This document shows, in pieces, positions 16,875 to 26,221 of a stretch of DNA of 64,000 nt. The position numbers were made by a program, and so were the translations under genes. The number at the start of each line of letters is the position of its first letter. The first letter of the stretch is position 1. The DNA is from Marinospirillum sp031581385 (GTDB lineage Bacteria > Pseudomonadota > Gammaproteobacteria > Pseudomonadales > Halomonadaceae): assembly GCF_044810985.1 (NCBI RefSeq), contig NZ_CP085242.1, positions 1,612,001-1,676,000 on the forward strand. Direction: 5' to 3'. The notes under the pieces were generated by a model. The model saw only the letters and a program-made list of their open reading frames with translations, was not told where the DNA came from and did no database searches.

Positions 16875-17804
16875 TCAGCCGTCCTGATTGATCTTGGTAA
16901 TCAATTCCTGAAGCACCTGTTCAGCCTTGTCATTATCCACCTGGCAGGTGCCGGCATTCAGATGACCGCCACCGTTGTATTTCAGGCACAGCTCACCGAC
17001 ATTGGTGTTGGAGGTCTTGTTGAGAATCGATTTGCCAATGGCAAACACCGTATTCTGCTTCTTCAGGCCCCAGAGTACATGGATGGACATATTGCATTTG
17101 GGGTAGAGGGCATAGAGAGTAAAGCGGTTGGTGGCGTAGATGGTGTCCTGGTCACGCAGATCCAGAATCACCAGATTGCCGTGCACGGAAGCACACTTTT
17201 GGATTTGCTGACGCGCCTTGCTGTCATGCTCAAAGTACAGCTGGGTGCGCTCTTTGACATCCGGCAGTTCCAGAATCTCTTCAATACTGTGGTTACGGCA
17301 GTAGTCAATCAACTGCATCATCAACTGGTAATTGGAAATACGAAATTCGCGGAAACGCCCCAGGCCGGTACGCGCATCCATGATGAAGTTCAACAGCACC
17401 CAACCTTCCGGGTTCAACACTTCATCTTCAGTGAAGTTGGCTGAATCGCCCTTGTCCACAGCTTCCATCATGTCATCCCAGCGCGATGGAAAAGCCTGAT
17501 GCCCACCGTAATAATCCCAGACCACTCGTGCTGCTGAAGGCGCATCCGGATCAATGATATGGTTTTCAGCACGCTCTTCGTTGCGCAGGGTTTCGCTCAA
17601 ATGGTGATCAAAGGCCAGGTAGCAACCCGGTACATAAGGCAGGTTGGTGGTAATGTCACCAGCACCGATCTCAATCTTGCCATCCTGCATGTCCTTGGGG
17701 TGCACAAACTGGATATCATCAATCAAATCCAGGTGTTTCAACAGCGCCGCACAGACGAGGCCATCAAAATCACTGCGGGTCACCAAACGGTACTTTTCTG
17801 ACAT
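16875..17804 (-). CDS. DHH-family phosphoesterase
   Basis: The 309-residue protein has the DHH-family metal motifs: RSDFDG (10-15), an aspartate in the TRSDFDG loop, FDHH (65-68) and ERAENHIIDPDAPSAARVVWDY. A C-terminal DHHA1-type GGGHLNAG motif follows. Members are often annotated as exopolyphosphatase, but DHH/DHHA1 proteins also include nanoRNases and cyclic-dinucleotide phosphodiesterases, and the sequence alone does not settle the substrate. ATG 17804 is preceded by AGGAG. It is a single gene, divergent from pepN and convergent with the LPP20-like gene. Confidence 0.85.
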   Translation of the reverse strand: MSEKYRLVTRSDFDGLVCAALLKHLDLIDDIQFVHPKDMQDGKIEIGAGDITTNLPYVPGCYLAFDHHLSETLRNEERAENHIIDPDAPSAARVVWDYYGGHQAFPSRWDDMMEAVDKGDSANFTEDEVLNPEGWVLLNFIMDARTGLGRFREFRISNYQLMMQLIDYCRNHSIEEILELPDVKERTQLYFEHDSKARQQIQKCASVHGNLVILDLRDQDTIYATNRFTLYALYPKCNMSIHVLWGLKKQNTVFAIGKSILNKTSNTNVGELCLKYNGGGHLNAGTCQVDNDKAEQVLQELITKINQDG

Positions 17805-17874
17805 GGAATTCTCCTGTTAAGTTACACTGTTTTAAAAATAACACCCTTTTTTTACCTTTTCGAGGCTTATCCGG

Positions 17875-20538
17875 ATGAATCAGGCATTTTCCACCCCCGC
17901 CCAACAGTCACCTCAAACCATTCACCTGAAAGACTATCAACCGCCTGCCTTTTTGATTGAACAGGTTGAGCTGGACTTTGTGTTGGAAGCCTCAGCCACC
18001 CAGGTGACCAGCCGCTTACACTTGAAGCGCAACCCGGCCTACCCTGATGATAAAGCAGCTCTGACGCTGGATGGTCAGCAGCTCAAACTTCTGGATATCC
18101 AGCTCGACGGTCAGCCTTTACCTGCCAGTGACTACACCCTGACTGAAAACCACCTGACCCTGCCCCGGCCGCCTGCTGAATTCATCCTGCAAACAAAGGT
18201 GGAAATTGATCCTGAGAACAACACCGCGCTGGAAGGCCTGTACCTGTCCAGCGGCAACTTCTGCACCCAGTGCGAAGCCGAAGGTTTCCGGCGCATCACC
18301 TATTATCTGGATCGTCCTGATGTACTGGCCCGCTTTACCACGCGCATCGAAGCCGACAAACAAGCCTTTCCGATTCTTCTTTCCAACGGCAATCCTACAG
18401 AAAAGGGTGAGCTGGACAAGGGCAGGCATTATGTCATCTGGGAAGACCCCTTCCCCAAGCCCTGCTACCTCTTTGCGCTGGTCGGCGGTGATCTGCATCC
18501 GGTTAAAGACACCTACACCACCGGCAGTGGCAAACCTATTGCCCTGGAAATCTGGGTTGAAAAAGAAAACCTGCACAAGTGCGACCACGCCCTGGAATCC
18601 CTGAAAAAAGCCATGCAATGGGATGAAGCAACCTACGGGCGTGAATACGATCTGGATATCTACATGATCGTCGCCGTGAACGACTTCAACATGGGTGCCA
18701 TGGAAAACAAGGGCCTGAATATCTTCAATTCCGCCTGTGTACTGGCCGACTCCAAAAGCGAAACCGACAACGCCTTTCACCGCGTGGAAAGTGTGGTGGC
18801 TCACGAATATTTTCATAACTGGTCGGGTAATCGCGTCACCTGCCGCGACTGGTTCCAACTTTCCCTGAAGGAAGGTTTCACCGTTTTTCGTGACCAGCAG
18901 TTCAGCGCCGACCAGCACTCCCCGGCCGTGGAGCGCATTCAACACGTTGGCATGCTGCGCACCGCCCAGTTTGCCGAAGATGCCAGCCCCACGGCTCATC
19001 CTGTGCGCCCGGACAGCTATATTGAAATCAACAATTTCTACACCCTGACGGTCTATGAAAAAGGCTCGGAAGTGGTGCGCATGCTCTCCGAACTTCTGGG
19101 GCCGGATACCTTCCGCAAGGGCAGTGACCTGTATTTTGAGCGTTTTGATGGTCAGGCCGTGACCGTGGAAGATTTTGTCGATTGCATGGCCGAAGTATCA
19201 GGACTGGATCTCAGCCAGTTTATGCGTTGGTACAGCCAGGCCGGCACCCCGGAAGTGGCTGCCAAAGGCCAGTACAACGCCGAACAAAAAACCTACACCC
19301 TGACCTTCACCCAGCACACACCGCCCACACCCGGCCAGAAGGAAAAGCAGCCCTTACTGATTCCCATTAAAATGGGGCTGGTCAGCCGTGCCGGTCGCCC
19401 TCTGCCGCTGGAAATGAAGGGTGTTTTGTATGGCACTGAAACCGTGCTTCAGCTCACCGAAAACGAACAAAGCTTCACCTTCCACAATCTGGAAAGCGAA
19501 CCTCTGCCCTCGCTGCTGAGAGGCTTTTCCGCGCCCGTCAAACTGCATTATAACTACAACAAAGACGACCTAGCCTTTTTGCTGCAACAGGACTCAGACG
19601 GTTTCAATCGCTGGGATGCTGGGCAGCAACTGGCTCTGAGCGTACTCAAGGGGCTGGTCAGTGCCCAGCAACAGGGGCAGGATCTGGAGCTTGACCCGCT
19701 GTTGATCAATACCTGGAAACAACTGCTGGAAGGTGAGCCTGAAGACCCGCTGATGCTGGCCGAATTGTTGCAACTGCCTTCAGAAGCCTACATTGCCGAA
19801 CAATATGACTGTGTGGATATCGATGCCATTCATATTGCCCGCGACTACGCCCGCAAGACCCTGGCAACCGCGCTCTACCCTGAATTTCTGCGCCTTTACC
19901 AGGCATTAAAAAGTGATCAACCCTGGTCAGCCACGGCTGAACAGCTGGCCGCACGCCGCCTGAAAAACACCTGTTTGAGTTTCATGGTGGTCACCGATGC
20001 CGCCGAAGCCCTGCAACTGGCTGAACAACAATTCCAGCAGGCAGACAACATGACCGACCAGCAGGCTGCTCTCACCGGCCTGGCGCATGCTGAAAACGCC
20101 GAACCCGGAGAAAAAGCCCTCAAGGAGTTTGCCCGCCAGTGGGCGCATGATCCTCTGGTCATGGACACCTGGTTCAGCATCCAGGTCACCCGCCCCCACC
20201 CGGACGCCCTGGATCGTGTTAAAACACTGCTGGAACATCCGGCCTTCTCCATGAAAAATCCCAACAAAATTCGCGCCGTACTGGGAGCCTTTGCCGGACA
20301 GAACCGTCATAACTTCCACCGCCGCGACGGAGCCGGTTATGAGCTTCTGGCCAATGCCGTGATGGAACTCAACAAAACCAACCCGCAGATCGCCTCACGC
20401 CTGGTCCTGCCCCTGACCCGCTTCCAAAAACTGGATGACTACCGCAAAGGCAAAATCAAGGAACAACTGGAGCGTATCCAGCAGGAAAAACTCAGCCCGG
20501 ATCTTTACGAAGTCATCAGCAAAGCCCTGGCGGGGTGA
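17875..20538 (+). CDS. pepN: Aminopeptidase N (M1 family)
   Basis: The 887-residue length and sequence fit proteobacterial PepN, a cytoplasmic zinc aminopeptidase with broad specificity. The substrate-binding GAMEN motif is at residues 274-278 and the zinc site HEYFH begins at residue 310, with the third ligand Glu in LKEGFTVF 18 residues on. The N-terminal beta domain (NTALEGLYLSSGNFCTQCEAEG, FRRITYYLDRPDV) and the long C-terminal helical domain (NPNKIRAVLGAFAGQN) are intact. It is divergent from the DHH gene with a 70-base gap that must contain both promoters. Confidence 0.97.
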   Translation: MNQAFSTPAQQSPQTIHLKDYQPPAFLIEQVELDFVLEASATQVTSRLHLKRNPAYPDDKAALTLDGQQLKLLDIQLDGQPLPASDYTLTENHLTLPRPPAEFILQTKVEIDPENNTALEGLYLSSGNFCTQCEAEGFRRITYYLDRPDVLARFTTRIEADKQAFPILLSNGNPTEKGELDKGRHYVIWEDPFPKPCYLFALVGGDLHPVKDTYTTGSGKPIALEIWVEKENLHKCDHALESLKKAMQWDEATYGREYDLDIYMIVAVNDFNMGAMENKGLNIFNSACVLADSKSETDNAFHRVESVVAHEYFHNWSGNRVTCRDWFQLSLKEGFTVFRDQQFSADQHSPAVERIQHVGMLRTAQFAEDASPTAHPVRPDSYIEINNFYTLTVYEKGSEVVRMLSELLGPDTFRKGSDLYFERFDGQAVTVEDFVDCMAEVSGLDLSQFMRWYSQAGTPEVAAKGQYNAEQKTYTLTFTQHTPPTPGQKEKQPLLIPIKMGLVSRAGRPLPLEMKGVLYGTETVLQLTENEQSFTFHNLESEPLPSLLRGFSAPVKLHYNYNKDDLAFLLQQDSDGFNRWDAGQQLALSVLKGLVSAQQQGQDLELDPLLINTWKQLLEGEPEDPLMLAELLQLPSEAYIAEQYDCVDIDAIHIARDYARKTLATALYPEFLRLYQALKSDQPWSATAEQLAARRLKNTCLSFMVVTDAAEALQLAEQQFQQADNMTDQQAALTGLAHAENAEPGEKALKEFARQWAHDPLVMDTWFSIQVTRPHPDALDRVKTLLEHPAFSMKNPNKIRAVLGAFAGQNRHNFHRRDGAGYELLANAVMELNKTNPQIASRLVLPLTRFQKLDDYRKGKIKEQLERIQQEKLSPDLYEVISKALAG

Positions 20539-20773
20539 AAAATAATTCAACAGGCCAGCTTCTACTTTCAACCTGATAAGAAGATATAAATCAAGTTTTT
20601 ATGCCATACCTCAAAAGAACTATACTTTGGTCTAAACAGCCTGTTAGAAGTCATTGACAAAGCATAATTAACCATGCGAGTCTGCATACAGCGGTCAGGG
20701 CAATGCCCTCCGCCCCTTGAACCTGAAACGAAATTGATTTCGATCAAACAACTAATAAGAAGGTAAATACGCT
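20539..20773. promoter_or_regulatory. Porin upstream region with a candidate -10
   Basis: The 235-base gap between pepN and the porin gene has no reading frame of note. A -10-like TATACT lies at 20621-20626, with no good -35, and a TTGACA at 20654-20659 has no good -10 at normal spacing. The clearest element is the Anr/Fnr box listed separately. The ribosome site AAGAAGG is about 10 bases before ATG 20774. Confidence 0.35.
20734..20747. promoter_or_regulatory. Perfect Anr/Fnr box upstream of the porin gene
   Basis: TTGATTTCGATCAA is a perfect TTGAT-N4-ATCAA site, ending 26 bases before the porin start codon. This is too close to the gene for class II activation with a normal leader unless the leader is very short, so repression or a downstream start point should be considered. 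Confidence 0.6.
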
Positions 20774-21748
20774 ATGAAATTGCGTCATGCTCTCGCGGGC
20801 ACCGTTGCCCTGCCCCTCGCCCTTGCAATTGCTTCCTCCGCTAATGCTGCGACCATCGTTGATAACGATGACCAAACGCTGAAAATTGGTGGTTTTGTTG
20901 CTGCCCAGCACGCTTTCAGTTTGAATGATGCTGAAGCAACAGAAGATGACCACGCAATGAGCCTGGGTACTTCTCGACTGAATATTACCCACACTAAAAA
21001 GACTGCTGATGGTGATATCACCATCATGTATGAAAATGACTGGGCTGGTAATAAGTTGGACAAAGATGGTGATCCCGCTGGTGACTACCGCCTTCGTCAC
21101 GCTGTAATCATGTATGACGGCTGGGTTGCGGGTCAAACTTGGTCTTTCTTTTCCAACCTGAATGGTCTTGGCGAAACCATTGAGCCTAATGGCAACGCTG
21201 TCAAATCAGCAGCTACTGCCCGTAATGCAGTTGTAGGCAAAAACATCACCCTGGCTGAAGGCATGTCTGTCGGTGTTTCTTTGGAAGATCGTGGCTTATC
21301 TGCCGAAGATATGACTCCTGATATTGCTGCCAACTTCAAAGGCGACTTTGGTGGTATCGGCGTTTTTGCTGCAGTACAATCTTATGCGACCGGCGCTGAT
21401 CGCGAAATGCGCATGACCGGTAGTGTTGCGATTCCTGCTGGCCCCGCCACTGTAAAAGCTGCCTTTACAAATGATGTTGATGATATGTGGGTTTCTGCAG
21501 CTGCACAGTTCAAGGCAACCGATTCAGTACGTGCTAACCTGGTTGTAGAGCAAGCTATGATGGATGGTGATAATGAAGACTATACCGCTATCTGGGCTAA
21601 TGCCATCTATACTACTCCAGTAGGCATGGAATGGGGTGCTGAAGTCGGCACTGTATCCGCTGATGGTACCAATGCCCCTGCACTGGCAACCGGTGGCAAA
21701 GCCGACGGTGACATGACTGTTCGTCTGCAAGCTCGCTACGCTTTCTAA
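20774..21748 (+). CDS. Outer-membrane porin
   Basis: The 324-residue product begins MKLRHALAGTVALPLALAIA and has a signal peptide cut after SANA near residue 25. The mature protein starts with LKIGGFVAAQHAFSLND, is acidic, has alternating strand patterns, contains a YDGWVAGQTWSFFSNL motif, and ends VRLQARYAF with terminal Phe for BAM recognition. The pattern is that of trimeric DcaP-like or Marinobacter-type porins. The substrate cannot be told. Its codons are richer in T at third positions than neighbouring genes, as expected for a highly expressed gene. A terminator follows at 21788. Confidence 0.85.
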   Translation: MKLRHALAGTVALPLALAIASSANAATIVDNDDQTLKIGGFVAAQHAFSLNDAEATEDDHAMSLGTSRLNITHTKKTADGDITIMYENDWAGNKLDKDGDPAGDYRLRHAVIMYDGWVAGQTWSFFSNLNGLGETIEPNGNAVKSAATARNAVVGKNITLAEGMSVGVSLEDRGLSAEDMTPDIAANFKGDFGGIGVFAAVQSYATGADREMRMTGSVAIPAGPATVKAAFTNDVDDMWVSAAAQFKATDSVRANLVVEQAMMDGDNEDYTAIWANAIYTTPVGMEWGAEVGTVSADGTNAPALATGGKADGDMTVRLQARYAF

Positions 21749-21787
21749 GTTGCTGCTGGCTTAGCCAGCTCGCTTAAACAAGCGTCC

Positions 21788-21818
21788 AAAACCCCCGCTC
21801 TTTGAGTGGGGGTTTTTT
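21788..21818 (+). terminator. Rho-independent terminator after the porin gene
   Basis: AAAACCCCCGCTC (21788-21800) pairs with GAGTGGGGGTTTT (21804-21816), with one G-T pair, a TTT loop and a T run. It is placed 40 bases after the porin stop. Confidence 0.92.
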
Positions 21819-21828
21819 ATTGCAACCA

Positions 21829-22128
21829 TCGCCCGCGGAGCGGCCTCCTACTCCGGCTTTCAAACTACACCTTCCCAAACTTTCCGGTAAAAGCAGCAAG
21901 TAGAGCTGCCACCCCAATTACCTGATTTTCTACAAGGTTACTCCTTCAAGGATTGAGGTGGTAAATGTTGTTCATTCGCGAAGGTCATTTCCTTAAGCCC
22001 TCGTCCGCGGAGCGGACTCCCACAAAGGCCATCAGCAGACTCCTACAGCGATAATCACGCACAGAGTGCGCTCCTACAAGAGCTGGCCTGTGGGGAGCAC
22101 ACCTGTGGGAGCTCGCTCCGCGAGCGAT
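21829..22128. repeat. Cluster of REP-like palindromic units
   Basis: At least four diverged copies of a Pseudomonas-type REP unit (TGTGGGAG...CGCTCCGCG or its complement) lie between the porin terminator and the yitT-like gene. The clearest plus-strand unit is 22102-22128 (CTGTGGGAGCTCGCTCCGCG at its core). Minus-strand units are at 21829-21851, 22001-22025 and 22055-22080, with fragments near 22036-22050 and 22085-22100. An imperfect inverted repeat (CCACCCCAAT 21909-21918 with ATTGAGGTGG 21952-21961) also lies inside. No protein-coding signal is visible in 21819-22139. Confidence 0.75.
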
Positions 22129-22139
22129 ACAACAAACCC

Positions 22140-22760
22140 CTAGCTCACTCCCTGGTACCTTCCGGGTTTGTGGTTGAGGGTCAGGATGAGGTTGAGGGTG
22201 GCCGCTCCGGTAATGGAGAGCAGTACCTTGTCGACCGGAAGAACAAATAGAGCGCCCAGAACAATACACAGATCAACACCCATCTGGAATTTGCCGGCAC
22301 GGATGTTGTAGCGATCCTGCAGGTAGAGAGCGAGGATGTTAACACCGCCCAGACTGGCGCGGTGGCGAAAAAGCATCAGCATGCCCAGCCCCATGCACAT
22401 CCCACCCAGAAGAGCGGCATAAGCGGGCTGAATCTGCTCCAGGCTGATCCAAAAAGGGGTCAGTTCAGCAAAGAGGGACACCAGACCCACAGCCGCAAAG
22501 GTTTTCAGGGTGAACTTCCAGCCCATACGTAAAAAGGCCAGCGCATAGAAAGGCAGGTTAAGGACAAAGAAAACCGGGCCAAAGCCCCATTCGGTCATGT
22601 ACTTGATCAAGAAAGCCAGACCGGCGGTACTGCCGGTCAAAAGCTCTGCCTGGCTGTAAAAGGTGATACCCAGAGCAACCAAGGGGGTGGCAACAATCAG
22701 CGCCAGGCCGTCTTCCAGAAGGCTATGGCGCTGAGCTTGGGTGGCATCAGTTTCTATCAC
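22140..22760 (-). CDS. YitT-family membrane protein
   Basis: The 206-residue protein has five or six membrane segments and the YitT-family features: an LVALGITFYSQAELLTGSTAGLAFL opening, an LNLPFYALAF helix, then LFRHRASLGGVNILALYLQDRY. The family is an uncharacterised membrane group (formerly DUF161). The start is GTG 22760, which overlaps the valS stop by 4 bases (GTGA), so translation is probably coupled to valS. It lacks the cytoplasmic C-terminal DUF2179 domain of longer Bacillus YitT proteins, as is common in proteobacteria. Function unknown. Confidence 0.82.
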   Translation of the reverse strand: MIETDATQAQRHSLLEDGLALIVATPLVALGITFYSQAELLTGSTAGLAFLIKYMTEWGFGPVFFVLNLPFYALAFLRMGWKFTLKTFAAVGLVSLFAELTPFWISLEQIQPAYAALLGGMCMGLGMLMLFRHRASLGGVNILALYLQDRYNIRAGKFQMGVDLCIVLGALFVLPVDKVLLSITGAATLNLILTLNHKPGRYQGVS

Positions 22761-25615
22761 AGTTTTTGCAGCTCTTGCTGCTGTTCTTTCAGTTTTCCAC
22801 AGGCCGCCTGGGCTTCAGCCAGCTTGGCTTTTTCCTTGTCGACTACTGCAGCCGGTGCCTTGCTGACAAAGCTTTCATTGTTCAGCTTGCCTGCAGTGCG
22901 CTGCATGTCTTTTTCCAGGCGCTCTATTTCTTTGTCCAGGCGGGCAATTTCTGCATCCTTGTCAATAAAGCCTGCCAAGGGCAGATGAACTTCCATCTGG
23001 CCCACCAGCTGCATGGAACTCATCGGCAAGTCTTCATCACCGGTCAGTTGAATGGATTCCAGTTTCGCCAGTTTCTGCAGGAAAAGCCGGTTTTCCTGGA
23101 GGCGACGCTGATCTTCCGGTGAGGTGTTGTGCAAAAGAAGTGGCAGCAGTTTGCCGGGAGCCAGGTTCATTTCTGCACGCAGGTTGCGCACAGCCAGGAT
23201 GACACCCTTGACCCATTCCAGATCCGCAACGGCCTGTTCATCGATCTTGCTCTTATCAGCCTGGGGCCACTCGGCCAGCATCAGGCTTTCACCCTCCACC
23301 CCTGCCAGAGGTTTAACCCGCTGCCAGATTTCTTCAGTGATAAAAGGAATCATCGGGTGACCCAGGCGCAGGATGGCCTCCAAAACGCGCACCAGCGTCC
23401 GACGGGTGCCGCGCAGTTCTTCGGCAGAGGCTTCTTCATTCCACAACACCGGCTTGGAAAGCTCCAGATACCAATCGCAGTAGTCATTCCAGACAAACTC
23501 ATAAAAGGCATGAGCAGCCAGATCAAAACGATAGCTGCTCAGGTGCTTATTCACTGCGGCTTCGGTTTCCTGCAGGCGGGAAATAATCCAGCGATCAGCC
23601 AGGGTCAGCTCCACTGGTTCGTTATTGACACCACAATCTTCGCCTTCGGTGTTGCTAAGCACATAGCGTGCGGCATTCCACAGCTTGTTGCAGAAGTTGC
23701 GGTAGCCTTCCAGGCGTTTCATATCCCAGTTGATATCGCGGCCGGTGGTCGCCATGGCCAAGAGGGTGAAGCGCAGCGCATCGGTGCCGTGAGCACTGAT
23801 ACCTTCAGGGAAGGCTTTTTTGGTTTGCTTGGCAATTTTTTCGGCCAGCTTGGGCTGCATCAAACCGCTGGTGCGTTTTTCCAGCAGGGTTTCTAGGTCG
23901 ATACCGTCGATCATATCCAGGGGGTCGAGAACATTGCCCTTGGATTTGGACATCTTCTGGCCATTGTCATCGCGAATCAGGCCGGTGACGTAAACCGTTT
24001 TAAAAGGCACCTGGTCGGTGAACTTCAGGGTCAACATAATCATGCGCGCGACCCAGAAGAAGATGATATCAAAGCCGGTGACCAGCACACTGGATGGATG
24101 AAACGCTTTGAGTTCTTCGGTTTGCTCGGGCCAGCCCAGGGTACCGAAGGTCCAGAGACCGGAGCTGAACCAGGTGTCCAGTACGTCAGTATCCTGCTCC
24201 AGACTAATCTCACTGCCCAGATTGTATTTTTGGCGCACAGCTTCTTCGCTCTGGCCAACATAGATATTGCCGGTTTCATCGTACCAGGCAGGAATTCGGT
24301 GGCCCCACCAAAGCTGGCGGGAAATACACCAATCCTGGATATCGCGCATCCAGGCAAAATACATGTTTTCGTACTGCTTGGGCACGAACTGGATGTCGCC
24401 TTTTTCCACGGCTGTAATAGCCGGTTCAGCCAGAGGGGCAATTTTCACAAACCACTGGTCGGTCAGCAGAGGCTCAATCACCACGCCGGAACGATCCCCA
24501 TAGGGTAGGGTGTTGTTGATCTGCTCAACCTGCTCCAGAAGCCCCAGAGCTTCCATTTCCGCCACCAGCGTTTTACGCGCTTCAAAGCGATCCAGGCCAC
24601 GGAAGATTTCCGGCAGGGTGGGATCAACGACTTCATTGGGTGTGCCATCCAGATTGTAAACTTCAGCCTGATCACGAATGGCGGCATCAATGGTCATGAC
24701 ATTGATCAGCGGCTGGTTATGACGCTTGCCAACCTGATAGTCATTGAAATCATGTGCAGGGGTAATTTTTACGCAGCCGGAACCTTTTTCCATATCGGCA
24801 TGGTCATCCGCGACCACGGTGATACGACGACCCACCAGCGGCAGGATGACGTCCTTGCCCACGATCGAAGCATAGCGTTCATCCTTGGGGTTAACGGCAA
24901 CACAGGTATCGCCCAACAGGGTTTCCGGGCGAGTGGTGGCCACCACCAGGTAATCCTTGCCATCGGCGGTTTTCGCCCCATCGGCCAAGGGATAGCGGAA
25001 ATGCCAGAAACTGCCCTGCTGATCCTTGTTCTCCACTTCCAGATCGGAAATGGCGGTATGCAGTTTCGGGTCCCAGTTGACCAAGCGCTTGCCGCGATAA
25101 ATCAGGCCTTCATCGTAAAGGCGAATAAAGACTTCCTGCACCGCCTTGTAGAAGCCATCATCCATGGTGAAACGTTCACGATCCCAGTCCACCGAAGCGC
25201 CCAGGCGACGCAGCTGGCGGGTAATGGTGCCACCGGAGTGCTCCTTCCATTCCCAGACTTTTTCCAGAAACTTGTCACGTCCCAGATCATGGCGTGTTTT
25301 GCCTTCTTCGGCGGCCAGCTTGCGTTCCACCAGCATTTGAGTGGCGATACCGGCGTGATCCGTGCCCACTTGCCAGAGGGTGTTTTTCTGCTGCATGCGC
25401 TGCCAGCGGGTCAGGGTATCCATGATCGAATCCTGAAAGGCATGCCCCATGTGCAAGCTGCCGGTGACATTGGGCGGCGGGATCATGATGCTGTAGCCCT
25501 CACCCTTGCCGGAAGGTCGGAAATAGCCTTTTTCTTCCCATTCTCTGGCCCAGCGTTTTTCAATTTCAGTGGGTTGGTAGGTCTTGTCGAGTGAAGCTTC
25601 TGGCTTGCTGGTCAT
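22757..25615 (-). CDS. valS: Valyl-tRNA synthetase
   Basis: From ATG 25615 the product has 952 residues, starting MTSKPEASLDKTYQPTEIEK. Class I signatures are present: PPPNVTGSLHMGHAF (HIGH equivalent) and KMSKSKGNVLDP. The editing domain (TTRPETLLGDTCVAVNP) and the C-terminal coiled coil (KEIERLEKDMQRTAGKLNNESFVSKAPAAVV) are complete. A longer frame starts at 25648 but adds 11 unconserved residues; GGGAA precedes 25615. Upstream 230 bases separate it from the divergent gene at 25844. No tRNA-based T-box is seen, as expected in this group. Confidence 0.97.
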   Translation of the reverse strand: MTSKPEASLDKTYQPTEIEKRWAREWEEKGYFRPSGKGEGYSIMIPPPNVTGSLHMGHAFQDSIMDTLTRWQRMQQKNTLWQVGTDHAGIATQMLVERKLAAEEGKTRHDLGRDKFLEKVWEWKEHSGGTITRQLRRLGASVDWDRERFTMDDGFYKAVQEVFIRLYDEGLIYRGKRLVNWDPKLHTAISDLEVENKDQQGSFWHFRYPLADGAKTADGKDYLVVATTRPETLLGDTCVAVNPKDERYASIVGKDVILPLVGRRITVVADDHADMEKGSGCVKITPAHDFNDYQVGKRHNQPLINVMTIDAAIRDQAEVYNLDGTPNEVVDPTLPEIFRGLDRFEARKTLVAEMEALGLLEQVEQINNTLPYGDRSGVVIEPLLTDQWFVKIAPLAEPAITAVEKGDIQFVPKQYENMYFAWMRDIQDWCISRQLWWGHRIPAWYDETGNIYVGQSEEAVRQKYNLGSEISLEQDTDVLDTWFSSGLWTFGTLGWPEQTEELKAFHPSSVLVTGFDIIFFWVARMIMLTLKFTDQVPFKTVYVTGLIRDDNGQKMSKSKGNVLDPLDMIDGIDLETLLEKRTSGLMQPKLAEKIAKQTKKAFPEGISAHGTDALRFTLLAMATTGRDINWDMKRLEGYRNFCNKLWNAARYVLSNTEGEDCGVNNEPVELTLADRWIISRLQETEAAVNKHLSSYRFDLAAHAFYEFVWNDYCDWYLELSKPVLWNEEASAEELRGTRRTLVRVLEAILRLGHPMIPFITEEIWQRVKPLAGVEGESLMLAEWPQADKSKIDEQAVADLEWVKGVILAVRNLRAEMNLAPGKLLPLLLHNTSPEDQRRLQENRLFLQKLAKLESIQLTGDEDLPMSSMQLVGQMEVHLPLAGFIDKDAEIARLDKEIERLEKDMQRTAGKLNNESFVSKAPAAVVDKEKAKLAEAQAACGKLKEQQQELQKL

Positions 25616-25783
25616 GGAATTCCCGTTTAAGACTTGGTTCTTGGTCAATAGAGGTAAGAATGGAGATGATTATAGCTTTTTTGGCGGTCTGGATGCACTC
25701 TTGCATGGCTTTACACCAAGACTTGAACTAGCACACAGAAAGTGCTTCATTAAATGACTAGGCTGCATCTTTAAAGCTTTCAG

Positions 25784-25810
25784 GTTAAGCTTGATTTTAG
25801 TAAGCTTAAC
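25784..25810. promoter_or_regulatory. Perfect 9-bp inverted repeat, possible operator
   Basis: GTTAAGCTT (25784-25792) and AAGCTTAAC (25802-25810) are exact reverse complements separated by 9 bases, with a centre-to-centre distance of 18 bases as for a dimeric helix-turn-helix operator. It lies 33 bases before the start of the 125-residue gene. The 25616-25843 gap otherwise shows no clear promoter. Confidence 0.45.
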
Positions 25811-25843
25811 AAAAGGTAATTTTTCGTAACGGAATTCACAGCC

Positions 25844-26221
25844 ATGCAAGATGCCAGTGTTTCACTTTCCCTTCATCCACCTGCATTGATGCGGGGCGCT
25901 GTGCGAGTGGAAATTGGTCAGCTGACTGCGGTTATCCTGCAACGGCTCCTGAAAGAAGAGCCGATGGTCGCCCTGCCCAATGAAACCTTGCAAGACTACC
26001 TCGACGATCTGGGGTTGGATTTTCCTGATCCCCTGCAGATGCGGGCTCTGATCAAACAGCTAAGGGAAGATATGCGTCTTGTTGGAGTCGACAACCCCGT
26101 TCTGCAAGTCGGTGGCGGCCTGATGCTCAATCGTCATGTAAAGGTGGTTTGTGATGAAGACGATGGCCCCGACCTGCTGGATATTATTTATACCGGCCTG
26201 ATTACCAATCAAAAACACTAG
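25844..26221 (+). CDS. Conserved-looking hypothetical protein, 125 residues
   Basis: I do not recognise this protein. It has no signal peptide or membrane segment, and appears soluble and acidic. The N-terminal half has a helix ILQRLLKEEPMVALPNETL, followed by DYLDDLGLDFPDPLQMRALI and an acidic CDEDDGPDLLDIIY near the end, and mixed helix-strand character in between. Third-position base use matches the neighbours, which supports real coding. The start ATG 25844 is preceded by only a weak GGAA. It converges on cmoM with a 4-base overlap of stop codons. An inverted repeat sits just upstream. Confidence 0.6.
   Translation: MQDASVSLSLHPPALMRGAVRVEIGQLTAVILQRLLKEEPMVALPNETLQDYLDDLGLDFPDPLQMRALIKQLREDMRLVGVDNPVLQVGGGLMLNRHVKVVCDEDDGPDLLDIIYTGLITNQKH

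Noticed and set aside
21749..22139. CRISPR-like array
   Set aside because: The repeats are palindromic REP-type units in mixed orientation with uneven spacing, and no cas genes are in the window.
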